From contig NZ_BMNB01000002.1 in the NCBI RefSeq assembly GCF_014646235.1, positions 1-64,000 of the forward strand: a stretch of DNA of 64,000 bases. The letters run 5' to 3'. Both the position numbers and the translations under genes were made by a program. The DNA is from Micromonospora sonchi (GTDB lineage Bacteria > Actinomycetota > Actinomycetes > Mycobacteriales > Micromonosporaceae). Each line of letters opens with the position of its first letter. Position 1 is the first letter of the stretch. Positions 51,304 to 60,615 of the stretch are shown here, piece by piece. A model generated the notes under the pieces. That model had not been told where the DNA came from. It worked only from the letters and a program-made list of their open reading frames with translations, and made no database searches.

Positions 51304-52479
51304 TCAGAAGGAGTCGAGGGCTTGGGCGGGTGGGCCGGCGGCGAGCAGGTCCAGGGCGCTCGGGTCCGGTGTGGTGTGTCGCAGCAGCCCGGTTTCGGTG
51401 AGGGTGCGGGCGGTGGCGGTGCCGGTGTAGAGCTGGGCGAAGCCGCGCACGGTCAGGTGCAGGTCCGCATCGGCGGTGACGCGGCGCAGGTGGGCGTTTC
51501 CGTCGGCGACGGTGAATTGCCAGGTGCCGGTGTTCCAGTCGGCGAGGTCGTCGGTGAGGGTGAAGGTGACCGTGCCGTGGGTGTGGGCGGGCCAGCCTCG
51601 GGTTTCGACGGCGCGGACGACGTCGACGGGCCGGTGCATCCAGACGTCGCGTTCGTGTTCGCGGGCGAGTTCGAGGGGCAGGTGGGCGCAGATGGCGTCG
51701 CCGGGCAGCGGGGTGACGCGCAGTGTCGGGGTGACGCTGTGCCAGCTGGCCAGGACGCCGACGAGGGCGCGGGCGGCGTCGGCGTTGGTGGCGAGGATGT
51801 CTTCGACGGTGAGCACGGCGTCGGGGCGGTAGCCGCGGCCGCGGTCCCAGCCGGCGTAGCCGATCAGGTGGCCGTCGTGTTCGACGAGGGTGAGCCCGTC
51901 GTAGGGCAGTTCGCCGCCGGTGTCGAAGCGGGGGTGGGTGCGGGTGAGCAGGCCGTTGCGGTGCCGGGTGACGCGTTGGTGCAGGTCGGCGACGGCGGGC
52001 AGGTCGGTGGGGGTGCCGGCGCGTACGGTCAGGTGTGGTTGCGGGCGGTGTCGGGGCAGCGCGGCGGTGGGCAGGTCGAGGGTGCGCAGCTGGCCGGTGA
52101 TCTCCCAGCCGCAGGCCCGGTATGGGGCGGATGTGCTGGGAAAGAGGGAGCTGATGGCGGCGCCGCGGTCGTGGGCGCCGTGCAGCAGCGTACGTAGTAG
52201 GGCGCGGGCGACGCCGGTGCCGCGGGCTTCGGGGGCGACGGCGACGCCGGCGACGTCGGCGGCGGGTACGGCGCGGCCGGTCCACCACTGGTCGTGGTGC
52301 AGGTCGACGGCTTTGCCGACGAGGTGTCCGGCGGAGTCGAAGGCGCCGTAGACGGTGCGGCCGGGGGCGGGGGTGGTGGCCTGCGGTGAGGGTTGTGGGT
52401 CGGAGCCGAAGGCGAGCCGGCCGAGGTGCCAGGCGGCGGTGAGTTCGTCGGGGTGGAGTTCGCGGACGGTGGGTTGCAC
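51304..52479 (-). CDS. Eis-like GNAT N-acetyltransferase
   Basis: The 391-residue protein has a GNAT domain with the acetyl-CoA loop V-A-V-A-P-E-A-R-G-T-G-V-A, a second GNAT-like domain and a C-terminal SCP2-like domain ending D-S-F, the three-part Eis arrangement. Eis enzymes acetylate aminoglycosides or protein lysines. GTG at 52479. Confidence 0.87.
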   Translation of the reverse strand: MQPTVRELHPDELTAAWHLGRLAFGSDPQPSPQATTPAPGRTVYGAFDSAGHLVGKAVDLHHDQWWTGRAVPAADVAGVAVAPEARGTGVARALLRTLLHGAHDRGAAISSLFPSTSAPYRACGWEITGQLRTLDLPTAALPRHRPQPHLTVRAGTPTDLPAVADLHQRVTRHRNGLLTRTHPRFDTGGELPYDGLTLVEHDGHLIGYAGWDRGRGYRPDAVLTVEDILATNADAARALVGVLASWHSVTPTLRVTPLPGDAICAHLPLELAREHERDVWMHRPVDVVRAVETRGWPAHTHGTVTFTLTDDLADWNTGTWQFTVADGNAHLRRVTADADLHLTVRGFAQLYTGTATARTLTETGLLRHTTPDPSALDLLAAGPPAQALDSF

Positions 52480-52524
52480 GCGCCCGACGATAGCCGCGCC
52501 GGCGAGGCTGTCGAGGGGTTTTGT

Positions 52525-52571
52525 CGGCCCCGCCGGGACGGGGTGGGTGTGGCGGATGGCCGGCGGGGCCG
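52525..52571 (-). terminator. 12-bp hairpin downstream of the OsmC gene
   Basis: CGGCCCCGCCGG (52525-52536) pairs exactly with 52560-52571, with a 23-base loop. Confidence 0.6.
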
Positions 52572-52577
52572 GGCCGG

Positions 52578-53051
52578 TCAGGTGGTGACGGTGGTGGGTT
52601 CGTGGCGGACGGGAAAGTTGACGGAGTTGGCGATGAAGCAGACGTGGTGGGCGTCGTCGTGCAGGGCGGTGGCGGTGTCGATGGTGGTGGGGTCGGCGAC
52701 GGTGACCCGGGGGCGTAGGACGACTTCGGTGAAGTGGCCGCTGCCGGTGGCGTCGGTGGTCATGGTGCCGGTGGCGTCGTCGACGTAGTCGGTGACGACG
52801 ATGCCGTTGTCGGCGCAGAGGTGCAGGTAGGCCAGCAGGTGGCACTGGGACAGCGCGGCGAGCAGGAGTTGTTCGGGGTTCCAGCGGGTCCGGTCGCCGC
52901 GGAAGGTGGGGTCGGAGCTGCCGGGGATGGGTGGGCGGCCGTCGGTGGTGATGTCGTGGTCGCGGTGGTAGTCGCGGTAGCCGCTGGTGCCGGTGCCGAG
53001 GTTGCCGGTCCAGGTGACGGTGGTGGCGTAGGTGTGGGTGTGCAGGCGCAT
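52578..53051 (-). CDS. OsmC-family peroxiredoxin-like protein
   Basis: The 157-residue protein has the OsmC active-site cysteines in L-S-Q-C-H-L-L-A-Y-L and H-H-V-C-F-I-A-N-S-V. It should reduce organic hydroperoxides in the cytoplasm. ATG at 53051; a terminator separates it from cydB. Confidence 0.88.
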   Translation of the reverse strand: MRLHTHTYATTVTWTGNLGTGTSGYRDYHRDHDITTDGRPPIPGSSDPTFRGDRTRWNPEQLLLAALSQCHLLAYLHLCADNGIVVTDYVDDATGTMTTDATGSGHFTEVVLRPRVTVADPTTIDTATALHDDAHHVCFIANSVNFPVRHEPTTVTT

Positions 53052-53065
53052 CAGGTGATGGTGCC

Positions 53066-53099
53066 CGATCGGGCCGGGGTGTGTTTGCCGGCCCGATCG
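53066..53099 (-). terminator. 12-bp hairpin terminator of the cydAB operon
   Basis: CGATCGGGCCGG (53066-53077) pairs exactly with 53088-53099 around a 10-base loop, 5 bases beyond the cydB stop on the - strand. Confidence 0.75.
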
Positions 53100-53104
53100 T
53101 CGGG

Positions 53105-54103
53105 TCACTGTTGGGGGATGTGGGTGACGCCGATGCGTTTGCGGAAGACCCAGTAGGTCCAGCCCTGGTAGGCCAGCACGATCGGAGTGAAGATCACCGC
53201 CACCCAGGTCATGATCTTCAGGGTGTAGGGGGTGGAGGCGGCGTTGGTGGCGGTCAGGGTGCCGGCGGGGTCCAGCGTGGAGGGCAGCACGTTGGGGAAC
53301 AGCGCGGCGAACAGGGTCGCCACGGCCAGGGCGATCGCTACGGCGGTGCCGGTGAAGGCCCAGCCTTCGCGGCGTACCTTGGCGGCGGCGAGCCCGCCGA
53401 GCAGGGCGAGGGCGGCGCCGGCGGCGAGCACGATGGCGGCGGCGCTGGAGCGGATGGTCAGGGTCCAGGCGAGGAAGGCCACGGCGAGCACGGCGGTGGC
53501 CGCGCCGAGGCGGACCGCGAGGGCGGCGGCGCGGTCGCGGATGTCGCCGAGGGTCTTGAGGGCGATGAACACGGCGCCGTGGGTGGCGAACAGTGCCGCG
53601 GTGGTGGCGCCGCCGAGCAGGGCGTACGGGTTGAGCAGGTTGAGCAGGCCGCCGACGTATTCGTGGTCGGCGGACAGGGGTACGCCGCGCAGGATGTTGG
53701 CGAAGGCGACGCCCCACAGGATCGCGGGGATGAGGGAGCCGTAGAAGATGGCCTTGTCCCAGCGGCGTTTCCAGGTGGGCTCGGGGCGCTTGTGGCGGTA
53801 CTCGAAGGCGACGCCGCGGGCGATCAGCGCGAGCAGGATGAGCAGCAGGGGCAGGTAGAAGCCGGAGAAGAGGGTGGCGTACCACTCGGGGAAGGCGGCG
53901 AACATGGCGCCGCCGGCGGTGATGAGCCAGACCTCGTTGCCGTCCCAGACCGGCCCGATGGTGTTGATCATGACGCGGCGTTCGCGGTCGTCGCGGCCGA
54001 GGACGGGCAGCAGCATGCCGACGCCGAAGTCGAAGCCCTCGAGGATGAAGTAGCCGGTGAACAGCACGGCGACGAGGAGAAACCAGATGGTGGTCAGTTC
54101 CAC
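53105..54103 (-). CDS. cydB: Cytochrome bd ubiquinol oxidase subunit II
   Basis: The 332-residue membrane protein has about eight to nine helices and the family start L-T-T-I-W-F-L-L-V-A-V-L-F-T-G-Y-F. It partners CydA in the high-affinity terminal oxidase. It lies 15 bases after cydA. GTG at 54103. No cydCD follows. Confidence 0.93.
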   Translation of the reverse strand: MELTTIWFLLVAVLFTGYFILEGFDFGVGMLLPVLGRDDRERRVMINTIGPVWDGNEVWLITAGGAMFAAFPEWYATLFSGFYLPLLLILLALIARGVAFEYRHKRPEPTWKRRWDKAIFYGSLIPAILWGVAFANILRGVPLSADHEYVGGLLNLLNPYALLGGATTAALFATHGAVFIALKTLGDIRDRAAALAVRLGAATAVLAVAFLAWTLTIRSSAAAIVLAAGAALALLGGLAAAKVRREGWAFTGTAVAIALAVATLFAALFPNVLPSTLDPAGTLTATNAASTPYTLKIMTWVAVIFTPIVLAYQGWTYWVFRKRIGVTHIPQQ

Positions 54104-54118
54104 GGTGGGTGCTCCGGG

Positions 54119-55558
54119 TCAGTAGGCGAAGGCGAGCGGGCGCTCGGCGTCGTCGGTGTCGTCGGGTTCGGGGGTGGGCGTGACGTCGGGTACGCCGGCC
54201 TTGGCGTAGCGGACCAGTAGTTTCACCTCGATGACGGCGAGGATGGCGTAGATGAGGGTGAAGGCGGTGAAGCTGGTGAGGACCTCGGCGAGGGAGACGC
54301 TGCGGGAGACGCCGTCGCGGGTGAGCATCTCGCCGAAGACGATCCAGGGTTGGCGGCCCATCTCGGTGAAGATCCAGCCGAAGGAGTTGGCCAGCAGCGG
54401 CAGGATGGGCATGGCCAGGCCGGCGCGCAGCAGCCATTTGCTGTTCGGCACGGCGCGGCCGCGGCGTTGGGTCCAGAGCACGAGCAGGGCGATGGCGGCG
54501 GCGGCGAGCCCGAATCCGATCATGAAGCGGAAGCTCCAGTAGGTGACCGGGATGATGGGGGTGTAGCTGCCGGGGCCGTACTGGGCGCTGTAGAGGGCCT
54601 GGAGGTCGTTGATGCCGTGCACGGTGCCGTCGGGGTCGCCGGTGCCGAGGTAGGACAGCAGGTAGGGGATCTTGATGGCGAACAGTTCGCGGCTGCCGTC
54701 GAGGCTGCCGATGGTGAGTACGGAGAAGGGGGCGGGGCTCTCGGTGTGGTAGAGGCCCTCGGCGGCGGCCATCTTCATCGGCTGCACCTCGGTCATGATC
54801 TTGCCTTGGATGTCGCCGGTGATGACGACGGCTGCGGTGGCGGCCAGGGTGACCCAGGCGCCGAACTTCGCGGCGAACCGGTAGGCGGGGGTGTCGGCGC
54901 TGTCGCGGTTGCGGATCAGGTGCCACAGGGCGACCGCCACCAGCAGGGATCCGGCGACGAGGAAGGCGCCGGCGATGGTGTGCGGGAAGGTGATCAGGGC
55001 GACCTCGTTGGTGAGCACGGCGACGAAGTCGGTCAGTTCGGCGCGGCCGGTGTCGGGGTTGTAGCGGTAGCCGACGGGGTTCTGCATGAACGAGTTGGCG
55101 GCGAGGATGAAGTACGCCGAGAGGTTGGTGCCGATGGCGGCGGCCCAGATGGTGGCCAGGTGCACGCGTTTGGGCAGCCGGTCCCAGCCGAAGATCCACA
55201 GGCCGATGAAGGTGGATTCGAGGAAGAAGGCGACCAGGGCCTCGATGGCCAGGGGTGCGCCGAAGATGTCGCCGACGAAGCGGGAGTAGTCGCTCCAGTT
55301 CATGCCGAACTGGAACTCCTGCACGATGCCGGTGACCACGCCCATGGCGAAGTTGATCAGGAAGAGTTTGCCGTAGAACCTGGTGAGTTTGAGGTATTTC
55401 TTGTTCCCGGTGCGGTGCCAGAGGGTCTGCAGGATGGCGACCAGGACGGACAGGCCGATGGTCAGCGGTACGAAGAGAAAGTGGTAGACGGTGGTGACAC
55501 CGAACTGCCAGCGGGCGACGTCCAACGCGTCCACCTGCGACCCCCAGGCTGCACTCAT
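54119..55558 (-). CDS. cydA: Cytochrome bd ubiquinol oxidase subunit I
   Basis: The 479-residue subunit carries haem ligands His26 (in V-Y-H-F-L) and a His in F-P-H-T-I-A-G, E-S-T-F-I-G-L-W with a conserved Glu, and the G-W-x5-G-R-Q-P-W quinol/haem block. The Q-loop is short. ATG 55558 is the first codon and sits inside a palindrome, with TAGCAT about 20 bases upstream on the coding strand. The leader is therefore very short or absent. Confidence 0.95.
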   Translation of the reverse strand: MSAAWGSQVDALDVARWQFGVTTVYHFLFVPLTIGLSVLVAILQTLWHRTGNKKYLKLTRFYGKLFLINFAMGVVTGIVQEFQFGMNWSDYSRFVGDIFGAPLAIEALVAFFLESTFIGLWIFGWDRLPKRVHLATIWAAAIGTNLSAYFILAANSFMQNPVGYRYNPDTGRAELTDFVAVLTNEVALITFPHTIAGAFLVAGSLLVAVALWHLIRNRDSADTPAYRFAAKFGAWVTLAATAAVVITGDIQGKIMTEVQPMKMAAAEGLYHTESPAPFSVLTIGSLDGSRELFAIKIPYLLSYLGTGDPDGTVHGINDLQALYSAQYGPGSYTPIIPVTYWSFRFMIGFGLAAAAIALLVLWTQRRGRAVPNSKWLLRAGLAMPILPLLANSFGWIFTEMGRQPWIVFGEMLTRDGVSRSVSLAEVLTSFTAFTLIYAILAVIEVKLLVRYAKAGVPDVTPTPEPDDTDDAERPLAFAY

Positions 55559-55574
55559 ACTACAAGACGTAGTA
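55558..55574. promoter_or_regulatory. TACTAC-N5-GTAGTA palindrome over the cydA start, BlaI-like operator
   Basis: TACTAC (55558-55563) and GTAGTA (55569-55574) flank AAGAC. It resembles the BlaI/MecI operator (TACTAC...GTAGTA), and its left edge overlaps the cydA ATG. No blaI gene lies in the window, so the regulator would act in trans. Confidence 0.55.
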
Positions 55575-55710
55575 AATGCTACCGGGTGTCGTAGAGGGTT
55601 CGGCAGGGGCGTGCGGCCCGAACCCTCCCGGGACCAATGACCCTGCTCACCTCTGCCGCTCGGCCCGCCCCCGCCACCGGCGACGCCGGACGTGCGACCA
55701 TGATCGGCTG

Positions 55711-56490
55711 ATGGACGCCGCCCACTCCCCCTGGCGATCGCCGCTGATCTGGCGCGCCGCGCAGCTGCTCGCCCACCTCGTGGTGAGGCTGCTGGCCCGG
55801 CTGGAGGTCACCGGCGACATCCCCGCGCGGCTACGCGGCGGGCCGCTGATCCTGGCCGCCAACCACATCAGCCCGTTCGACCCGATCGTGCTCACCGCCG
55901 CCTGCCGGGTCCGCCGGATCGCGCCCCGGATCATGGCCACCGGCGGGCTGTTCCGCGCTCCGGTGATCGGCGTCGCCATGCGCGCCGCCGGGCACATCCG
56001 CGTGGACCGGGGCACCAGCGGCGTACGCCGGGCCCTGGACGACGCCGCCGCGGCGGCCGCCGCCGGCGCGGCGATCCTGATCTACCCCGAAGGTCGCATC
56101 GGTCTGGACCCGGGCCTGTGGCCCGAACGCGGCAAGACCGGCACCGCCCGGCTCGCCCTGGCCTGCGGCGCCCCGGTCATCCCGGTCGCCCAGTGGGGCA
56201 GCCACGAGGTGCTGCCCTACCGGGCGCCCAGGGGGCTGCCGGGTGGGATCGCCCGCGCGCTGCTGCGCCGCCCGACGGTGCGGGTGCACTTCGGCGACCC
56301 GGTGGCGCTGGCCGACCTGACCCACGGCGATCCCGGCGCGGCCCGGCGGGCCACCGACCGGATCATCGACGCCCTCACCGACACCCTCGCCCCGCTGCGG
56401 CCGAACGAACCCGACCTGCCCCGGCATGTCGACCCGGGACGCCCCGTCGACACCAGCCGCTCGCACCGACGCCGTCCGGCCCCCGGCTGA
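55711..56490 (+). CDS. 1-acyl-sn-glycerol-3-phosphate acyltransferase-like (PlsC)
   Basis: The 259-residue acyltransferase has the N-H-x4-D motif at His52-Asp57 (A-N-H-I-S-P-F-D) and a Y-P-E-G-R-I-G block. It should make phosphatidate from lysophosphatidate at the membrane. The C-terminus is an Arg/Pro-rich tail. ATG 55711. Confidence 0.87.
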   Translation: MDAAHSPWRSPLIWRAAQLLAHLVVRLLARLEVTGDIPARLRGGPLILAANHISPFDPIVLTAACRVRRIAPRIMATGGLFRAPVIGVAMRAAGHIRVDRGTSGVRRALDDAAAAAAAGAAILIYPEGRIGLDPGLWPERGKTGTARLALACGAPVIPVAQWGSHEVLPYRAPRGLPGGIARALLRRPTVRVHFGDPVALADLTHGDPGAARRATDRIIDALTDTLAPLRPNEPDLPRHVDPGRPVDTSRSHRRRPAPG

Positions 56491-56533
56491 CCCGTCCGGC
56501 CTCTGGATGGGTGGGTGGGCCCGGTGGTGTTGG

Positions 56534-57508
56534 TCAGGGCAGCGGCTCGCCACGGGCGGTCAACCACAGCTCGTACCACTGCTCGTGGGTCAGCTCCGGT
56601 GCGCGGCGCACCGCGTCGCCGCAGGCGCGGATGCGTTCGGGTCGGGCGGTGCCGATCACCGGCGCGATCCGGGCCGGGTGCCGCTGCAACCACCACAGCA
56701 CGATCGCCTCCGGCGTGGTGCCGTGGCGCTGCGCGAGCGCGGCGACGTGCTCGGCTGTGGCGTGGTCCGCCGCGCTCTGCGGGGCGCCGGTGAAGCGCCC
56801 GCCGGCCAGCGGCCCCCACGCCTGCAGCCCGACCCGGTGGCGCCGGCAGTGCTCGAGCGTGCCGAGGGGAAACCCGGGAGTCTCGGACTCCCGGGTGTTC
56901 ACCAGCACGCCCGCCTCCAGCCAGTCCCGATGGGCCAGGCTCAGCTGGAGCTGGTTGACCACCAGCGGCAGGTCGAGGTGCGCCTGCAGGTGGGCCACCT
57001 GGGCGGCGGCCATGTTCGAGACCCCGACGTGGCGCACCAGGCCCTGCCGGTGCAGCGCGGCCAGCGCCTGCGCGACCTCCTCAGGGTCGGCCAGCGGATC
57101 CGGCCGGTGCAGCAGCAGCACGTCGATCACGTCGGTCCGCAGCCGGGTCAGGCTCTGCTCGACGCTGCGCACGATGTGCGCGGCGCGCAGGTCGTAGTAG
57201 CCCGGTGCGGTGCCGTCGGGCAGGTGAATGCCGCACTTGGTCTGCAGCAGGATGCGCGAGCGCAGTCCCGGCGTACGGGCGAGGACCTCGCCGAAGACGG
57301 CCTCGGACTTGCCGTTGCGGTAGATGTCGGCGTGGTCGAACGCGGTGATGCCGATCTCCAGGGCCGCCTCGATGGCCGCCTGCGCGGCGTCGATCTCCCG
57401 CGGGCCGTAGGGCTGCGTGTCCCACGTCCCGCCCAGCCCCATGCATCCGTAGACCAGCCGGTGTGTGCGGATGTCGGCTGCGGTGGTGATCTGCTGCTGA
57501 CCGTTCAC
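56534..57508 (-). CDS. Aldo/keto reductase
   Basis: The 324-residue TIM-barrel NADPH reductase has the tetrad Asp58, Tyr63 (F-D-H-A-D-I-Y), Lys91 (L-Q-T-K-C-G) and the His of L-L-H-R-P-D. GTG 57508 is preferred; an upstream GTG 57574 would add 22 unlikely residues. Its substrate is unknown. Confidence 0.88.
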   Translation of the reverse strand: MNGQQQITTAADIRTHRLVYGCMGLGGTWDTQPYGPREIDAAQAAIEAALEIGITAFDHADIYRNGKSEAVFGEVLARTPGLRSRILLQTKCGIHLPDGTAPGYYDLRAAHIVRSVEQSLTRLRTDVIDVLLLHRPDPLADPEEVAQALAALHRQGLVRHVGVSNMAAAQVAHLQAHLDLPLVVNQLQLSLAHRDWLEAGVLVNTRESETPGFPLGTLEHCRRHRVGLQAWGPLAGGRFTGAPQSAADHATAEHVAALAQRHGTTPEAIVLWWLQRHPARIAPVIGTARPERIRACGDAVRRAPELTHEQWYELWLTARGEPLP

Positions 57509-57619
57509 CAGACCTGGATAGCACAGCACGTCGTGGCCGCTGGTCGCGGGCGACCGGGTCGGGTGGCGCGTCACGTCCCGGCCACCGGCGGTTCAGCGGG
57601 GCCGGGCATACTGCGCTGC

Positions 57620-58387
57620 GTGTCGACCGGCTACACCTACCTGGACTCCCCCGCCCCGTTGGCGTTCGCGCACCGCGGCGGCGCCGCTGACGGCGACGAG
57701 AACACCACGGCCGCCTTCGCCCGCGCGGTCGACCTGGGGTACCGGTACGTGGAGACCGACGTGCACGCCACCGCCGACGGGGTGGCGGTGGTGGTCCACG
57801 ACGACACCCTCGACCGGCTCACCGGGCAACGGGGGCGCGTGGCCGCGCTGCGCTGGGCCGACCTGGCCACCGTACGCGTCGGCGGCGCCGCCGCGGTGCC
57901 CCGCCTCGACGAGGTGCTCCACGCGTGGCCGCAGGTGCGGTTCAACATCGACGTCAAGTCCGACCCGGCGGTGACGCCGACGGTGGCCACCCTCGACCGG
58001 GCCGGCGCGGGTGACCGGGTGCTGCTGGCCTCGTTCAGCGACAACCGGTTGACCCGGCTGCGGGCGATGACCGGCGGGCGGGTGGCCACGAGCCTCGGGG
58101 TGCGCGGGGTGGCCCGGCTGCGGTGGGCCTCGCTGACCGGCCGGCCGGTGCGGCTGCCGCGGTCGGTGGTGGCCGCGCAGGTGCCGGTGCGCTACGGCCG
58201 GCTGCCGGTGGTGGACCGCCGCTTCCTGCGGATGGCGCACCGGCTGGGGTTGCAGGTGCACGTCTGGACGATCGACGAACCCACCGAGATGCACGAGTTA
58301 CTTGATCTCGGGGTTGATGGCATCATGACCGACCACGTCGGCGTGCTGCGCGACGTCTACCGCAGCCGCGGCCACTGGGCCGCCTGA
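57620..58387 (+). CDS. Glycerophosphodiester phosphodiesterase
   Basis: The 255-residue protein has the catalytic H-R-G (His18, Arg19), V-E-T-D-V-H (Glu45, Asp47) and H-D-D-T-L (His60) motifs of the GDPD family, which cleave glycerophosphodiesters to glycerol-3-phosphate. No signal peptide is visible. GTG 57620. It is followed after 24 bases by an MFS gene on the same strand. Confidence 0.92.
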   Translation: MSTGYTYLDSPAPLAFAHRGGAADGDENTTAAFARAVDLGYRYVETDVHATADGVAVVVHDDTLDRLTGQRGRVAALRWADLATVRVGGAAAVPRLDEVLHAWPQVRFNIDVKSDPAVTPTVATLDRAGAGDRVLLASFSDNRLTRLRAMTGGRVATSLGVRGVARLRWASLTGRPVRLPRSVVAAQVPVRYGRLPVVDRRFLRMAHRLGLQVHVWTIDEPTEMHELLDLGVDGIMTDHVGVLRDVYRSRGHWAA

Positions 58388-58411
58388 ACACCTGAGGGCA
58401 AAGGACCCCAC

Positions 58412-59806
58412 ATGGCCGAGACGGTGACCCCTGCCGCGCAGGACGACATCCCACCGCCCACCAGCACGCGCCGCGAGCGCACCGGCTGGTACTTCTACGA
58501 CTGGGCCAACTCGGCCTTCCAGACCACCGTCATCACCGTGTTCCTCGGGCCGTTCCTGACCAGCGTCGCCAAGGTCGCCGCCGGGTGCGCGCCGGGCGGC
58601 GACTGCGACGGGTACGTCTACCCGCTGGGCATCAAGGTGGCCCCGGGTTCGTACTTCCCGTACCTGATCACGTTGTCGGTGCTGCTGACGGTCTTCGTGC
58701 TGCCGGTGGTCGGGGCCATCGCAGACCGGTCGATGCACAAGAAGCGGCTGCTGGCCGGCACCGCGTTCACCGGCGCGTTCGCCACCATCGCGATGATCTT
58801 CGTGACCGGTGACAGGTACCTGCTCGGCGGCGCGTTGTTCCTCGTCGCCAACATCGCCTTCGGTGCGGCGATCGTGGTGTACAACTCGTTCCTGCCGCAG
58901 CTGGGTGGGCCGGACGAACGCGACGGCATCTCCAGCCGCGGCTGGGCGCTGGGCTACCTCGGTGGCGGTCTGCTGCTGGCGTTGAACCTCGTCGCGGTGC
59001 AGTCGTTCGACAACGGCACCCCCGAGCGCACCCTGGACCTGGCCCGCTGGTCCATCGTCTCGGCCGGTCTGTGGTGGGCGGCGTTCACCCTGGTGCCGCT
59101 GCGCTGGCTGCGGGAGCACCCCACCGCGGCGGCGCTTGCCGCCGGTGGTCGCGGCAACGTGCTGACCGACGGGTTCCGGCAGCTCGGTCGCACCCTACGG
59201 GAGGTCAGGGCGTACCCGTTGACGCTGTTCTTCCTGCTGGCGTTCCTGGTCTACAACGACGGCATCCAGACCGTCATCACCCTGGCCAGCGTGTACGGCA
59301 TCGAGGAACTGCGGCTGGAGCAGAGCACCCTGATCGTGACGATCCTGCTGGTGCAGTTCCTGGCCTTCGGCGGGGCGTTGGGGCTCGGCGCATTGGCGGC
59401 ACGCATCGGCGCCTGGAAGACGGTACTGCTGAGCCTGGTGCTGTGGACCGTGGTGATCCTCGGCGCGTTCTGGCTGCCCGCCGAGGCGCCGCTGCCGTTC
59501 ATGATCCTCGGCGCGGCCATCGGCCTGGTCCTGGGCGGCAGTCAGGCGTTGAGCCGGTCGCTGTTCAGCCAGCTGATCCCGGCCGGCAAGGAGGGCGAGT
59601 ACTACGGCTTCTACGAGATCAGCGACAAGGGCACCAGCTGGCTCGGGCCGCTGGCGTTCGGCCTGGTGTTCCAGCTCACCAACTCCTACCGGGTGGGCCT
59701 GGTCTCGCTGCTGATCTTCTTCGTGGTCGGTTTCGTGCTGCTGCTGGCGGTGCCGATGCGTCGGGCCATCGTCGCGGCCGGCAACACTCCGCCGCGGGTG
59801 CTGTGA
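58412..59806 (+). CDS. MFS transporter, UMF1/Atg22-like
   Basis: The 464-residue protein has about twelve transmembrane helices and the family start W-Y-F-Y-D-W-A-N-S-A-F-Q-T-T. UMF1 proteins export small metabolites such as amino acids. ATG 58412 lies 24 bases after the GDPD gene, so the two are probably co-transcribed. Confidence 0.9.
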   Translation: MAETVTPAAQDDIPPPTSTRRERTGWYFYDWANSAFQTTVITVFLGPFLTSVAKVAAGCAPGGDCDGYVYPLGIKVAPGSYFPYLITLSVLLTVFVLPVVGAIADRSMHKKRLLAGTAFTGAFATIAMIFVTGDRYLLGGALFLVANIAFGAAIVVYNSFLPQLGGPDERDGISSRGWALGYLGGGLLLALNLVAVQSFDNGTPERTLDLARWSIVSAGLWWAAFTLVPLRWLREHPTAAALAAGGRGNVLTDGFRQLGRTLREVRAYPLTLFFLLAFLVYNDGIQTVITLASVYGIEELRLEQSTLIVTILLVQFLAFGGALGLGALAARIGAWKTVLLSLVLWTVVILGAFWLPAEAPLPFMILGAAIGLVLGGSQALSRSLFSQLIPAGKEGEYYGFYEISDKGTSWLGPLAFGLVFQLTNSYRVGLVSLLIFFVVGFVLLLAVPMRRAIVAAGNTPPRVL

Positions 59807-59849
59807 CCCGCACCGGCCGCCTGGTGATGATCGGCTAGGCTGCCCGTCC

Positions 59850-60584
59850 GTGACCACCGCCGACGACGCCACCCCGACCTGCCCGGCCCGACCGTTGCGG
59901 GCCGGGCCGGGCGACAACCCGGTCGGGTGCGTCGTCGCCCGGGGTGTGGACGGCCGGCCGGCGCACGCGGCCGCGTTGCGGTTCTACTGGGGTCCGATGG
60001 ACTGCGGCAAGTCCACGATGGCCCTGCAGATGAATTACAACCACTCCCGGCAGGGACGTCGGGGGCTGGTCACCACCCGCATCGACCGCTCCCTCGGCCC
60101 GCAGGTCACCACCCGCATCGGGCTGGCCCACGAGGCGATCGAGGTCACCGACGAGGTGGACCTGCGGGACCTGGTGCGCGACGCGTGGGCCGACGGCGTA
60201 CGGGTGGACTACCTGATCTGCGACGAGGCCAGTTTCTACTCGGTGCAGCACGTGGAGCAGATGGCCGAGCTGGTCGACAGCTACGACGTGGACGTGTACG
60301 CCTTCGGCCTGGCCACCGACTTCCGGTCCTGCCTGTTCCCCGCCGCGCAGCGGCTGTTCGAACTCGCCGACTCGGTGGCCCGGATCCAGGTCGAGGTGCT
60401 GTGCTGGTGCGGCCGGGAGGGTCTGCTCAACGCCCGCGTCGCGGGTGGGCGGGTGGTCCGTGAGGGCGAGCAGGTGGTCATCGGCGACACCGTCGACACC
60501 GGCGAGGTGCGCTACCAGGTGCTCTGCCGGCGGCACCACCGCGCCGGCGACCTCGGCCCGCGCCCGGCCGTCGTGCAGGGCTGA
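59850..60584 (+). CDS. tdk: Thymidine kinase-like enzyme
   Basis: The 244-residue protein has the P-loop G-P-M-D-C-G-K-S-T (48-56), the D-E-A-S-F block and two Cys near the end (C-W-C-G and V-L-C-R-R-H-H), the usual type II thymidine kinase layout. A ~40-residue N-terminal extension is unusual. GTG 59850. Confidence 0.85.
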   Translation: MTTADDATPTCPARPLRAGPGDNPVGCVVARGVDGRPAHAAALRFYWGPMDCGKSTMALQMNYNHSRQGRRGLVTTRIDRSLGPQVTTRIGLAHEAIEVTDEVDLRDLVRDAWADGVRVDYLICDEASFYSVQHVEQMAELVDSYDVDVYAFGLATDFRSCLFPAAQRLFELADSVARIQVEVLCWCGREGLLNARVAGGRVVREGEQVVIGDTVDTGEVRYQVLCRRHHRAGDLGPRPAVVQG

Positions 60585-60615
60585 GCGGGGCGGACCTCGA
60601 TCCGGTGCGCGACGG

